From: Stichopus chloronotus
Taxonomy: Eukaryota > Echinodermata > Holothuroidea > Aspidochirotida > Stichopodidae
Direction: 5' to 3'
Assembly: GCA_021234535.1 (NCBI GenBank)
Contig: CM037846.1
Span: 12,354,705 to 12,418,704 of the forward strand
DNA length: 64,000 bases
In this document: positions 14,770 through 28,609 of the stretch, one piece after another
How positions within the stretch are numbered: position 1 is the first letter of the stretch
How the letters are laid out: each line of letters begins with the position of its first letter
Program-made: the position numbers and the translations under genes
The notes under the pieces: generated by a model
Told to the model about the DNA's origin: nothing
The model's input: only the letters and a program-made list of their open reading frames with translations
Database searches by the model: none

Positions 14770-17700
14770 TACATGCATGATCTAACTCGGTAAACACGTT
14801 GCAACTTGTAAACGTTCTTGGCGGATTACGTTTTACCAAAAGCAAAGGCAGCAGCACATGAATTCTGCAGACCTCTAATATGACAGATTGCATATCACTT
14901 TCAATCGACTTAAGAGTTGGTGATCCTATATAAAAGTAACACATTGATAGTAATGTTAGAGGAAAGGAAAATAATGCTGCTTTTAACTTAAAATCAAAGA
15001 CAGATGATTTCTTTAGGGAATTGTATTCTCCAGCGTCTGCAAATAAATGAATAAAGAAATATCGATGTTGAGTAGGTAAATTTTCTCTATGTGTTAATAT
15101 TTTCGAATGTCCTTCCAATAACGAAGAATCATCTGTCTCACATACCTGCAAGACTTCCGCACTTTCGCTTTTTTTAATTTTGGTCGTTAATAAGGACATT
15201 GATTTTGACACAGTGCTCTCACTATAATTGTCCTTTTCTTTTTTTTTTTTTTACAATTTCACGACAGAGATCTCTTCACTTCTAACCAAAGGAAGAGGAT
15301 TCGGGAGGGGGGAGGGGGTTAAATATCATGTACACATTGATAATAACTAACCAATCCGAAGAGTCAGATGAAACATTATTAAACATAATAATATTGTAAT
15401 CATTGATTACAATTGAAGAAAAACGTTTCTAGCACGTGTAAGGTAGGAAACGTTTGAATAGCTTATTTAGGAAGACCACAGCACCACGAGGGATGTTAAA
15501 AGTTGTTTTCAAAAGTTGAAATTTCCCCGTAATTGAGATCAATGCTATTTGAAATGTTTTATCCATACTCTGGATAAAGTGATGTGAAAACGTTTGATAA
15601 AACAACAGCACTTGAAAAGCTACCCCACTTAATAAACTACCGTGAACTTATATGTCCACATACGTGTGTATGGACAGAAACACATGAACGTAACTGAAAA
15701 TACACAGGTAATTGAACGACCGACATAATGTATTCCATAATATCCTGTAAGATACGAAGTTATACTGGAATGTACGGTATACGTATACATATACGTCGGA
15801 TATATATATACCTTACCTGCATACTGAAAACTTAGATCAGCTTCTTCTAATTATGTCAAATGCCTTCGCTTAATAAGATATTATTTTGCAATATCTTATT
15901 GACTTTTTTTATCTGTTCCTTTAGTCTTTCGCACTCCCTTTAGCCTTTCACACAAAACAGAAAATAAAATAACAAGTTCCTCGGGGTATCTTATTCCCGT
16001 TTTTGAAGTGCGAGGCTCAAAACACCAGAACTAGAAATAAAAAAGAAACAGAATTCCAAATCTTATCTAAGATCGAATTAAATCTGCAATCTCCCTTGCC
16101 ACAGGGGAAAACCCCCAAGCCTCTCCAAAAAGAAAAAAAAAACGACAATGGCTTGTAGTGTCAGCTTCCTCAGCAAAAATCGCACACGAAATATCAAGTC
16201 CCGTACGTATAGCCGATAACTATAAGTGTGTGTTTATGGTCACAGCGTAAAGAATACAGTTCGCTTTTTTATGTATGCCTTTTGTATAGAAGGTAAACAA
16301 ATAGCTATGCTATACTAACTGAAGAAACGACGATGGTACAAAGTTCTTTTTTTTTAGTAGATATAGTCCCATTCGCTTACCTTTTTTTTCTTTTCGAAAG
16401 AGAGTCCTAATACTTTTACTTGCACTTGGGGAAGGGAATCTGGAATTATTGCATTTTCGTGTTCGTATTTGCCGGAAGTGAAAAGTTACATGCAAAACCA
16501 TGTTCAATGTAGCGTTTGTGCTGTATGTAGATATGTCATGTAAAATATGTGTATGAGCGAAGAACATGAAAAGGTTGTATATTCAATGAATAGAAGCATG
16601 TACATATCGTAGTCGTACGTATTTGCATTATACTTCTGGAGCGTCTTCTTTATGTTCACATGCAAACAAAATTTGGACTCGAAAGGAATTCAAATTGCCA
16701 TGAACTTCGAACTGCCTCATTAAAACGTGTGTTTTTCTGAACGGTTGTAGTTGTGTTCGTTACCCGTATCACCCTACAGTGGGGGGGGGGGGAGAATATG
16801 CAGTTATTTTGACGTGAGTAGCCTATGCGTATACATATTCCTCTAACAAACATCACATGCCCATGCCACTTTCAAGAGAACAATAACGTTCCGATGCCCA
16901 ACGTCCCCTTGCGCACCACGAGATACACAAACTTCTACTGAATTTCTACCTGCTTTTCATAAAACGCTGATAGTCACATTGAATATACCATAGGTAGTCT
17001 ACGCTCACACCATGGTCAGCAAGAGGACAGAAAACAATTGCACTTTAAGGCCAGTTTATGCCTTGTAGTTGATTTTATCGGCGCACAGCATTCGGCCCTC
17101 AGAATTCTTGGAGATTGACTCCCATCATCCACTTGCTGGTGTTTATAACGCACATTTTGCCCTTTGATTAATCTCTTGCAACCTACACAAAAAATCTGGA
17201 AAATGAAAAAAGATTTTGGCAAAATTTAAAGTCCTTTTTAGAATCCTTTCCAGAATGATTCTCAACACGTTGTTACGCTTTTAATTGTATATTCAAGAAT
17301 AAACTTCTCAATTTAAGAGAGCGTGGGAGAGCGCGCGCGTGTGTGTGTGCTTGTGGGGGGCGGTACCCTTAACAGTGCTAAATTATGAAACATGTCATCA
17401 TGTGTCAAAATGTGGACGCAGTCCTACGCCGGAGTTACCGGGCAATATCATAGGGAAATCCGACTTCACAAATAGTCTAACTTAGGGATGCTGCAGTACA
17501 TTATAGTAGACCGTATGTGGCTAAAATTGTAACTACCGCGCTGTCACTTATAGAATGAATGTTGTCGTTACTGGAATCTCGTTCTCAGTACGGTGAATAG
17601 ACCGGCATATGACATTAAAGTAAGTTTTTAAATGAGAGCCAAAATACATCATGTTTGCTTGTTTATAACTTTCAGATAGTTATGTAAGCTGGTAGTGGCT

Positions 17701-20700
17701 ACTTCCCACCTACCAACCATTCTAGTTTTCAGATCATCATTTTGGCCGATGATGACAATTGTCCGTCTTGGTTACTTGTTACACGGTGCGCAACACGAAG
17801 TTGGGTGCTTGTGAATTTTCACACTCAGTGCAGGCGACACCAGTGGTATATTTTCAAAGGTTGTCAGTTTCAAATATGAAAGGCAGAGGAAGCTTTTGCT
17901 TTCTTTTTTTAGGAAAATGATGCAGCAGCTCACAAGATCACTGCCCGTTGTATCGGTTAATCTCAGTGTTATAAAGTTCGCATATGACGAATTAGTGTAC
18001 ACGAGCCTAGTAAATTCCCTACATGGATGATTTCAGTTCTTCACTGGGCTTGCATTATGGTATCGTCATAATGACTTGCCAATTGTCTAAAGGGACCCAA
18101 TTCTGTCTCCCAGGTGAACTTTGAACTTGACACACACCTAGGTAACGACCAGGTGCTTTGATAAAAAAGGGAGATAAAAAACTACCTGTGACAAGTAATT
18201 GAACACATGGTCGTTCCCACGGCGCAATCATGATAAGGTGTTTGTTCAAAGCCGTTATAGGCTTACCTGAGTGAGCTAACATCAGTTCCTGCCTTACCTG
18301 CTCACTGCATTATACTACCAGTCCGAGTCTACACCGGGAACTAAAATCCTCTTGTAACTGACAAAGCGACAAATTACTGGCAACAAGACCTGATTCTAAA
18401 GTACTTACGGAAATTCATGTTGAATGTGCAATTGATAGGGTGTAAAACAAACCATACAGCACTGTGTTATGACTGAAAGTACGTTTTACGTACGTTTCTT
18501 AGCATCAACTTCGAGTATAATATGAACTGAATAACATTGGTTTGAAATTAATGTTTTTTTTTTCTTTTTTGTTTTTGTTTTTCGTGAGCATTCATTGTCG
18601 GATGTTACGGGGCGATCATGAAGATCATAGATATTAATTTATTCCTCTAGTACATATTCAATTTCATGACCGACACGTGACCTAAGATTATGACAGGTGA
18701 CTTGGCAAGTCTCTAAATGGCAAACCATTCTTGGTATCAAAAGGGGATTCACAAGCAACCGAAATTTATACCGGAAATACAGAGTGTCCAGAATGAATAT
18801 CAGTCCCCCCTTTTTCGCACATTTCGAATCACACTTCACATTCTCAGTTTCTTCATATCAAAGATTCTATAGGGATCACAGAAGCCTTTCACCTGGATTC
18901 TGATTATTCAAAAATGAATTTTACATATATAACCCCAATGTGAAACATGTAATCTATGTTCGAACTGTATAATGTTCAAATGAATTTTATAGCAATTTGA
19001 ATGCACTCATGCGGTTTTCCCCAATGTCTCCGGAGTTTTGTTGTTTCTTACAGATTCTTGTAAATTTTAGGAATATTTTAGTTAACCACGTCACGTCGAA
19101 TCAGAGCAACAAATCTACATCGTGTTAGATTATGCAGCGTTACAAACAGTACGTCATTGGGACGAAGTTCGTAATGACTCGCAATTCACAGGCGCCTCAT
19201 TATAAGATATGGATCAAAGACGCAGTGAAGTGTGAAAAGTATAGCGCTATCATACATCCAGCTAGTATTGTTGTTCAACACGCTGACCTTTCTGACAATC
19301 TCTTATCAAATGTTCTCAGTTAATTACCTCAGACTTCTACCGCCAAATGCAGAGCGATCTTCCTTTTCTTCTATATTTTTTAATTCTTTGGTCTTTTTTC
19401 TCTCTTTACTGGAATAAAAGTTCTTAATTTTGGTATTAATTTTTGAACCTTACGTAATAAAAGATAGAGAGAAGCAGAGAAGATAAAACCTCTAGGAGTG
19501 ACGGCTGGTGCAGTGTCAGACGCAGTTTGAATTTCCTTTCTCGGTAAGTGAATTAACGAGGATCTATTTGTCTGTCTAATAGAATTTGAATAGGCCTATA
19601 TGGTGATAAAGCCCGGTAGTGAATTATTACCCATGTTGACATACCATGACTAGCTTTAATGATCATTCCAAACAGATCCATTTTCTATGCCTCAGAATTG
19701 TGTAACCTGTCAAAAGGTCCGTGATACTTTAAGTGGTTCTCATCCCCCAAAAGGTCAGTATACGCAGAGGATATATTGAATACCCGTATGGAAAGTTTAT
19801 TACTGCCAAAAGTGCGAAAAAACAACTACGCGTTTCTTGTTTTAACAGGCCAGTGACTACAATAAGAGTCGACTGATCATGTTGTAGATCAAACACATCC
19901 ATAGTGGATGAATATACGTTAATGTAATGCACAGAACAACAACCAATGCATATAACTCATGTACAAAACCGTGTCTTTCGTACCTTCTTCAAACATGACG
20001 ACTTCAGCTTTTCACTGCAACTCTGCAATTAAAACGTAATGCAATAGAACAAAAAAGAACAAAATACGAATGCTCACAGAGCTACAACTCCAAAATGATG
20101 AATGTGTCAACAAAGAGTCAAATGCAAAATGTAGTGTGTGATTCTATTCATTTCCCAAATTTGCGGACGACTATGACAATACAAAATGGGTATGAGGCAA
20201 AAAATTGCACTTGTTACGTGGGAAGCGAATCTTGGAAACAGTGGGTCTCAGAAGGGGCTGAGTAACAACTTCAGACCAATGATTCATCCCAACTTGAAAG
20301 CTAAGACAATCAGTACGAGGAAACTAAAATTATGACTATATATGGCAAAATCCATGAACATGATTTGTTGCCTCCTCTGTTCAGACTATCTGGAATTTGG
20401 TACCACATTGGAAGCTGAATATAGAACGTTTCATATAGAACATTTAATGGTAAAAAAAATAACAAGCAACCGTGTACAAACCGGGTTCCTACTTGACTTT
20501 GATTTCGTGTATAGTTTTGGCTAGCCGGTTGTTAGTGCCTTAGAAGGGCAGAAAAAGCGGGAACCTAACCTAAAATATTTACCATTTTTCATGTTTTATG
20601 CAGTAGTAATTACATAAGCCTGTAAAAAATCAACAACATTAGTACCAACACATGCCAGAATTAGCAGTTCCATGAACTGCACGTGGTATACTCTATGAAG

Positions 20701-23700
20701 TCATATCACGCGGCTTTCTTTGCCATAATGGTTTCTTGGCTGATTGAATCAATTCTCCTTAACATCACTCACCAATTGAACCAAAACTTTTCGGAACCAA
20801 CTCAATGATATATCTTAGAGATTTGCTGTTTTGTCGCCAACTGGAAAGTTTACGTCAAAATGTATATGAGTTTTTCTTTCAGTAAGCCAATTTGCTTTGA
20901 CGCCATTCTATTTGTTGAATGTGAATAATCTTGCACTTAAAACGTCAGCGGCGGTCAAATCTTGAGATGCACGTTATTCTTGTGATGGACTCAGACGTTA
21001 AGCGATCGCAAATTGTCAACGATGTGTTGATGTTGGTCAAGACGTTCCTTTCTCTTTTAAAAGTTTGTACTATTTTGGTATTATGCTTTCTCTTGATGGT
21101 ATTTTGAGCTCATCGCATAGTCACTGCTGCGTCAGATATGAGGAGATTATCCAACAACAAAAAAAAAGACATATTGTGCCACAAAATAATCGGATATCTT
21201 TAAATGGGGAATCGTATTAGATTCTTGAATGCTTTACATGATTCGGCAACCCTGCAACGCTGATGGCTTCATATGTCGTCCGATTTAATTTATGTTATGA
21301 CTTGTTATGTGTTGCATGGTATAAATGCATTGCATTTCCACAGCTAAACATCGGCCAACCGAAACCAAAGCGAGAACTTAGACTGAAAATTAAGAGTATC
21401 CTATACACCAAACCTTGATCACCGATGTCGTTGTCATTTTTGCTCAAAGGATGGAAACGGAAAGATGATAGAAGGGCTTCTTTCCACTGTATTGACAGCT
21501 TTTGATATCCTCTGAATTTTCAGCTATGTTTGTCTACTCTGGTTTAATGTCAGTTGTCTGTTGTTTCATGCCGAGATGTCGAAATCCTTTTGAATATATA
21601 CTGCACGGTTGGTGGAAGAATGAGATGGAACTTTGAAAGTGAATGGCGTTGAATTAAATCTGTATTGTAACTCTCTTCAAATTCATGCATACGTCTTTGC
21701 TATCACCAAGTGCGGATAAACTCGTTATAATCACGTTTCTCTCTCTCTTCACATCTCTCTGACTCTCTCTCTCCCTTATCATAGAAGCAATTGTCTTAAT
21801 ACCTCTCAATCATGATCTAGCGCGGACGTTTTCTCCCACTTGAATGTTGCAAACGATATGCCGTCAACAATTTGGAGAAAAGCAGCAGCTTTACTTTGAT
21901 GTTTCGGTCACAGTATCAGTCGTGTAACCAAAAACGATCTCGAGTGTCGGACTGTTCTAACGTTTTTCAACAAGGTTTACACTAACAAAAACGCATTCCT
22001 TATACAAGAACCTGTCGTGTAACTTGAAAACTTTCCAACACTGGGGAGTGCTTTACTCTGCATGAGAAGTGCTTCATAAGGGCATGTTCTATTCAGTTTT
22101 GAGTGAAATGTTTGTACAAGTTATATAGAAATGTAATTTCATTTTTACTCTTTCCCTTTGTATGAGCCATTTGTCAACAGTAGGAGATGAAGTTTGGAAA
22201 CGTCAGTCAACTTGATAATACATTAAGATCCAAACAAGTACGATCAGTTCTGACAAGTACTCTCTCTCGAAAAAAAATATTATAAATACCTAAATATCGG
22301 TGACGCTAAGTCACTCATGGTATAAAATTCATGAAGAAATGACCCAGGACCCTTTCACACAGCAAGACAGCTCAGATACAACACGTTCTATCAATTGATC
22401 TAATGCAATCATCGTAGGGAACACCAAGGTCTTAAGTACTCACATCCTACGAGATAAAATCAGTGGCTTCCAGTTGTGAACGAGTTCGTTAAATATTCTG
22501 AATATTACCAGCAAAGATTACACCTCAACTTAGATAATATTTACGGAAATGTAGAGAGAATACGATCATTTTCTTCCAGTGGTGCATATTTTGGGCATAT
22601 TATCGGGTATAATTTGCAGTAATTCAAGTTATGCATAAACCATGGTTTTCCTAATGCTATGCATGAAATGCCCCTGCCAAACAATTGTCACCGACTAATG
22701 TGCAGGTCAGACTATTGTAACGTATTAAATACAGAACTACTCATAAGAAAGGAGTCATTGCATATGAACAAATATGCGGATAATGCAACCTCCGATCTTC
22801 AGTTCACCATACTCGACTTACATCCGAATATATATTTTTACATTATTATTTTATATTTAATAGCATATTTACATTTAATGCGAATCGTACAAGATTGCCC
22901 CATATTTCCTCATAGGGGGATAGCTTTCATGAACAAAACCCGATGACATATCCGTCTACTGTTCAAACAAAGCAACGAATAACGCACTCTGTCTTCTCTC
23001 TCTCTTCTGAGTAACTTTTTCTGCGAAAGACTGTCCTTCTTTCATGGAAAAGAGTTGCCAGAGCTCTCAGTGGTAAGTTACTTTCAATGGTCTAACTACA
23101 GTATAATCATAAAAAAATATCTAAAGAATTCTCCAAATATTTTTTAAGGGTTCTTTTCATTGTATTCATTTATTTATGTATTCCTTTTTTACTTATATTC
23201 TTTTTTCTTCAATTTATATCAAATATAATATATAAATATTTTATTCTTTTCATACTTATACTCTATCCTTGGCTAACTCAAGACGGCCTACACAAATATC
23301 AGGTCGAAAAAGTTATAATTCTTGACGTAAATGTTGATTGAGGCTGGTATGTATTCAGGAAATACTGTCTGATCTGTTTCAACTGGCCGGGAGTTACCTC
23401 ACGATTTTTCATGTACAGCCTACCCGACATGACTGCAATGTAATTCCTTGTCAAGTAGGCTAAGGACGGTGACGTAACTCTTGTTTTCAGCTGAATCAAT
23501 ACTCTCGGCGTATTATGTGCTACTTGTATTTTTTTTAACCTTCACTAGGCGTTGTTCGATGTTCAGAATCGGAGAGGGCAAGCTCAATTGCCTCTCAAGT
23601 GAGAGTAATATACCCATCCCAGTAAGTGATGTCTGTGACCATGAAAGAGACTTGACCATTCCTGCAAGAACTTTTTCCCCTGATGGTAGTCCTCATGAAA

Positions 23701-23761
23701 GAGACCAAGATAAACTTTCCTTCCCTGGGGACTATAATTCGGGACGTTAATGTTTAATTAC
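14770..23761. other. Long non-coding stretch
   Basis: Nine kilobases without a recognisable gene or transposon protein. It holds a G12 run at 16781-16792, CT-rich simple sequence near 21740-21775 and very AT-rich DNA at 23100-23260. A minus-strand frame at 14753-15211 overlaps the MITE end and contains a good donor/acceptor pair (15037-15145). Several small open frames between 16.3 and 23.5 kb carry no motif I can name. Confidence 0.4.
16781..16792 (+). repeat. Poly-G run (G12)
   Basis: Twelve consecutive G bases on the plus strand in otherwise AT-rich sequence. A simple homopolymer, similar to the runs at 304, 27761 and 30377. Confidence 0.85.
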
Positions 23762-23931
23762 CGTTGAGAAAGTGTTGCGAACGGTTTTTTCATGAAACCT
23801 TGCCTGTGGTGCAAATGCAAACGTCCATTAGAGAGCTTCTTCAGAATTTCTTGGTCACTTTGGACGGCCTCTGTGGCTTGGGTTTGCTGCCTCACAGGCG
23901 TGTAATTTGCCCAGAGAGTAAGGAATTGGAA
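23762..23931 (-). CDS. Exon-like segment, protein unknown
   Basis: On the minus strand the segment begins after an acceptor-like CTGCTTACAG, stays open for 56 codons and ends at CAACG followed by GTAATT. The translation is hydrophilic and rich in Gln, Lys and His, with a stretch reading SDQEILKKLSNGRLHLHHRQ. I do not recognise it. The donor is mediocre. It lies about 490 bp downstream, in the same orientation, of a second exon-like segment (24416-24643). Together they might be two exons of one minus-strand gene, but chance splice-site pairs of this quality are common in a window this size. Confidence 0.22.
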
Positions 23932-24415
23932 CTGTAAGCAGTGCAGACCGACCCACCCTTGATTATTATTATTCATACAGTCTTGTCGTCCTTATATCGA
24001 CGTCCGCAGTTGTAAATTTTGTAACGTGTTGGATAATTCACGATCCACAGCCTGGCCTAATGTGATTGAGGTAAATTACCTTGCACTCAACCATCTCTGG
24101 AGAGATTAATTCTTCGCCGCAATCACAGCAGAGCAAATAGAACGTCTAAATCAATGTGGATTCAACTTAGCAGGGAATCAGGAGGGTCGTACATGATTTC
24201 ATTTTGTCTTTCATATCAGCACGTCATCAAGACGATATCTTGATGAGATTCATGGCCTGCACTTTGCAAAGAAGTCCGAGGGATTAGAATGGAATTGTTT
24301 CAATAATACTCTGCAAGAAAAAAAAGGAAACAAAAAAAAGTGTCGTTCCAAAAGTACATACATCTGATAGAAAAGAAGTTACCATTCTACAGTTTGTGGT
24401 CACTCTAGTTTTTAC

Positions 24416-24643
24416 TGACAAGCCTCTTCTTGCGAGGCATGGGGAAAAACCTCTAACAAGAAAGTAACAACAATTTGGAAGACAAAATTGTAGTACTACG
24501 GCCGAAGCAATCCGATGTTGGTCCTGGGACTGAAAAAAATTAATGAAACAGTGGCTACTCTCAGCCAAAACATCTTGCAAACGAATTGCCATATCAGTCT
24601 CGGTGCCATAAGCATGACCGGACAATACCTCCGGACAGATACC
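24416..24643 (-). CDS. Exon-like segment with strong acceptor, protein unknown
   Basis: On the minus strand a long pyrimidine tract ending TTTTCTTTTCCCACAG precedes a segment open for 76 codons, phase 0 at both ends. It can end at TCA followed by GTAAAA. The peptide looks protein-like (for example GTETDMAIRLQDVLAESSHC) and is Cys-rich toward its end. The frame continues to 24284, so the 3' boundary is uncertain. A second acceptor-like tract (TTTTTTCTTGCAG) sits near 24311. I recognise no family. It may be a real internal exon, a decayed gene or a fortuitous frame. Confidence 0.27.
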
Positions 24644-24976
24644 CTGTGGGAAAAGAAAAGGCCCGAATGAATGATATTTTCAATGGTGGTAAATGACTAA
24701 GGTCTTTGTCCAGGGGTAATTGTGCGGCCACCTTTCTTACACCGAGTTTGCGGAGAGTGCACTTCAGAATGACGACGTTCCATAAAAGTTACATATTTTA
24801 TTTCGAATGTCCATGATTCATAATGATAACAGCATCTCCAGTGCTGATGGATGGTCTGTGGTCATGCATAATCCACTAGTATATATTCAAACGTTTGGCT
24901 CTTTTACAAAACACGAACAAATACAAACCTCAAGCACTCAAAAAACCAATGGAAAACCCTCTGCCACTATTTGTAA

Positions 24977-25530
24977 GCTGCCTGTCATTGGTGAAACAAC
25001 TACATCTATGCAAATTAAGGTGTGACCGTGGGCTGTATGTCGACGATGACAGAAATACAGCTATGTGCAGATGTGTCATTTCAACAATGGTGAAAATTCA
25101 TCAGTAATAGAAGTACATCCATGTGTATTTGTGTTGACAGGCTACCTATCAGAAATTATAGCAGTACATCAATGTGAGGGAGTGATTGTAAGCTACGTAC
25201 CAGCAATGACAAACATACATCGATGTGAAATTGTGAATGGGTGATTGTAGAGTTCCTACTAGCTATGATAGGACAATATCTATGCGACGGTATTAGGATA
25301 GTCACCCTGTCAGCAATAATAGAAGTAATTCATTTTGTAAAGTTATGTTCGCAAACTACCTGTTGAATATGATAAAAGTGGGTCATCTGACTGCAAGTGT
25401 GACTGTAAGCTACCTATTGAAACCGATAGAAGTACATGAATATGAAGGTGTAATTGTAGGCTACCCATCAGCTATGATCGAACTACGTCAATGTTAAGTT
25501 GTGAGTGTGGTCAAACTACCAGCAATGAAC
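24977..25530 (+). repeat. Degenerate minisatellite, unit about 52 bp, about 10 units
   Basis: Consecutive units of 50-60 bp share the order: CTACCTATCAG-like start, a core resembling ATGATAGAAGTACATCAATG, then GTGATTGTAAG before the next CTAC. Good examples begin near 25141, 25193, 25357 and 25411. Copies differ at many positions and in length, so this is an old tandem array rather than a recent expansion. Small open frames crossing its start are not evidence of coding. The period is too long for a microsatellite, and there is no CRISPR-like pattern of fixed repeats with variable spacers. Confidence 0.75.
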
Positions 25531-28500
25531 GAATAGAAGATCAAGTTTGCATCGGTTAATGCAGCACTTTTGTTGGAATAACCAAATAATCATTTGAGAT
25601 GATTTGGGAAAAAATAAAATAGAGACTAAACAAGCACACGAAGTATATCTGACGATGTTCAGTTGAATACAGCGGGAGGAGGGGATGAGGGCAGATTGCA
25701 TGAGGTGACTGGAGATCACAATTGAACACTATAACAGTTCCGAAATAGTTTTCGAGTTACGTGGGAGGAGAGTACATTTTGTGACCAAGCCGCCAATAAT
25801 GCCAGTATATTAAAACCGTGGTGAATCGGTTGCTCTTTGTCAAAACAGAGAAGAAATTTTCCAATTGGTTTGACGTCTTGAAACGAGAAAAGATATTTCA
25901 GAAGAAAAAAAAAATATAAATGTCAAGGTCGTGCGAATAATGAAACGTATAAACTGATCAAGTTTTGCCATAATCCGATAATAAAATATGGTGCTCTCTG
26001 AATCGTTGTTAAAATCTCGTCATCGAAAGCAAATTTAGCGTTTTTGGTTTCCATTTAAAATGCGATATTCATTCCGCCAATGGCTAAAATGGTATCGCAT
26101 AAGACTTGAGAAAAATAAATGACTTTCCGTTGCACCCAAGAGGCCATCATTGCTTAGGCAAATGCACCATTAAATGCCCTAGGAACCTGAACGACAAGGA
26201 AATTCCCCAACATCAGTTGATTGGCTTTTCCTCTCCTGTACGCCACAATGTCGTTTGAGCCACCTGAGGTAAAGTGACTTCGTCCATCCGAGATAAATGA
26301 ATCCATCAATCCGAAGGCAGACTGGGCACTTAGAGGAAGAAGGAAGTTTTGGATTCACAGGTATTGTTTGCATCATATAAATATATATATTTATATATAA
26401 AGCTAGGTAACGATACTTAAAACAATACTAGAAGAGTGAATGAATGTAAAAGAAGTCAGCCATGACGTTTTGCGTTAATCTTGATTTGTATGTATTCTAA
26501 GTGTCAGTCTACTTTTTACTTTTGTACGCCAACAAGAAGTTTACCTTTTCGAAGCGTCGTATATGGTCCAGTATGCTGCACTCGCAGTTTTATCTCTTAT
26601 ATATTGTTTCTGATCAAAGACTCTGTTTAAATGCTTCAAACTCGACCTATGTCAACTTCTTTTTGTCTATGCCATTACCCTAATGGTCAGTTGACACGAT
26701 ATACAAGAACCGTCCACTAATTTCTAGACCATTTTATGATTTCCTCCCGCATGGAAGATAATTGTTGCCAAGAGCCATGAAAAGCCGAGACTCAAAAGAG
26801 AATATGGAAAGAAAAACCAAATGCGAACAATCAAATTTCTCCAAGAAAGATTTTACACGCGTTTTGCAAACTCTAATGATCAGGAAACTTTGATAATTTT
26901 GACGAGTCCTTCGGGTGGGTTTCCTAGCAAACTTTTTTGTAAAGGTTACATGGGACGAACAAAACTGCTCGTTGGAAATTAGTTGGTGCCTGAGTGATGG
27001 AAACAAGGAAGATATGTGACAGACTGTGGTCGGGTGTCGTGTCAAATTGGATGTAGAGAGGCGAAAAAAAAAGAAGTAAAAAAGAAACCTCAACAATGTT
27101 ACTTTCAATCCTGGATGGATTTCAGCAAGTTACCCATTTTTTCTTACTGCTGAACATTAAACGTTATGTTTATTGCAATAAGTGGGAATCTCCGGTTCGG
27201 TACAACCTTTGAAAACTTACCGGACCTGTACTCTAACCAGAGAGGTGTTGCTCTAACAGTCCGACGAACTCCCTACATTGATTGAACTGAAAGGATCTCA
27301 GTTATACCATTGTTTGTACAATATCAGCATGTGTCACCACATGCCTTGCCCTTTCCCCTATTTGATATTTTATGTTCGATTTCTTCTTAAAATGTCTCAA
27401 TGTTTCAGATTAACATCCAAATTAATCGATACTTAATGTCGCACTCCTTTTTTTGTAAGAGTGTTACAGTTACTGTGAAGAGAGTCGTGTCTTGTGCAGG
27501 TTGTATACACATTCTGCTAATCGACTTTCACGCTCGTGACAATCTCACCAAAAAAAATGCCTTTAGCTGTACGAATGTCTTAAATTCAGAAAAGCATATT
27601 TTTCATTGCTTTAGCAATACAAGGAGCGATACGAAACACTATGCAGAGAGCAACAGCATCAAGTACAGAGACGACCTACAACTACGATATCGAACAAGTA
27701 GGAATTAAAGTGAACAGGCGCAGATCATGAAGAGACGCCGAAAACAGTTCAGACGGCTAAGGGGGGGGGGGGGGGGGGTGAAAAATAATGGCTTTTCATT
27801 CTCTTCAATTCAAGTGGGCAAATTAAAAAAATAAAACAACATATAATCACACAAAACTAAAAGAAGAGACGAAGGAGAAAATAAATCAAATAAACGTGAA
27901 GAAGACAAGTGGGAATTGTAATACCAAAATCGTTTTAAGGCGCAGGCAAGGAGAAAACGCCCCCTTACTTAAGTCTGTTTGCTTTTCGGTTAAAACATTT
28001 TGATCCATTACTGGGGCAATTTACTCGTGCACGAATGGTAAAACAGAACACTCACTGACTTAAGGGCTTGATTACAAATATGCTATGATTTTCAACTTTT
28101 ATGTAGAACCACGATAGAACAGTATTACATACGTACGTAAAAAAGCTGCACACCATGTGTGAGCAGCAAACGAGCTTGTTAAATGTGGGGCTGGGGACAT
28201 TCAGAAAAGTACAGGTCCGACCTAGCACAGGCGTGTTTGTTTATTTATACCTTACTGTTTCCACATTTCAACGTCGAGTGTCCCTTGATGCTTAGAGTAC
28301 CGGGCACTATTTCATGTACATATTCAAAGTAAATGCCTTTGAACCTAAAAGTATTAAAGAGAATATTGTCAGGTGATCGTTTCCTCTTCCAGTGCACAAG
28401 CACTTTAAGACCGCAGAAATTACGACAAATTAATGACCGAATTTGTGCATAGATTCTATTTCATATTAATTAAATCTTCCGTTTCACTCAGATTTTTGAA

Positions 28501-28599
28501 GATTGTTTTGCATTTTGATAGCGCCACCACAGTACACTCGGTTATAATCACATTAGAGTTCTAATGATCACTCCGACCAGTCGAAAGTCGACGTGATCT
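25531..28599. other. Non-coding stretch
   Basis: No recognisable coding sequence. It includes a short AT palindromic patch at 26376-26400 and a G18 run at 27761-27778. The phrase ACTCCCTACATTGAT near 27267 is also found at 33637 in a fold-back element and may be a trace of the same repeat family. Confidence 0.4.
27761..27778 (+). repeat. Poly-G run (G18)
   Basis: Eighteen consecutive G on the plus strand, the longest G tract in the window. Runs this long are prone to length variation and to sequencing error. No gene neighbour suggests a regulatory role. Confidence 0.85.
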
Positions 28600-28609
28600 T
28601 CAACGTTCC

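Noticed and set aside
24977..25530. Regularly spaced repeats considered as a CRISPR array
   Set aside because: Units are contiguous and all parts diverge similarly. There are no conserved direct repeats separated by unique spacers, and the DNA is eukaryotic.
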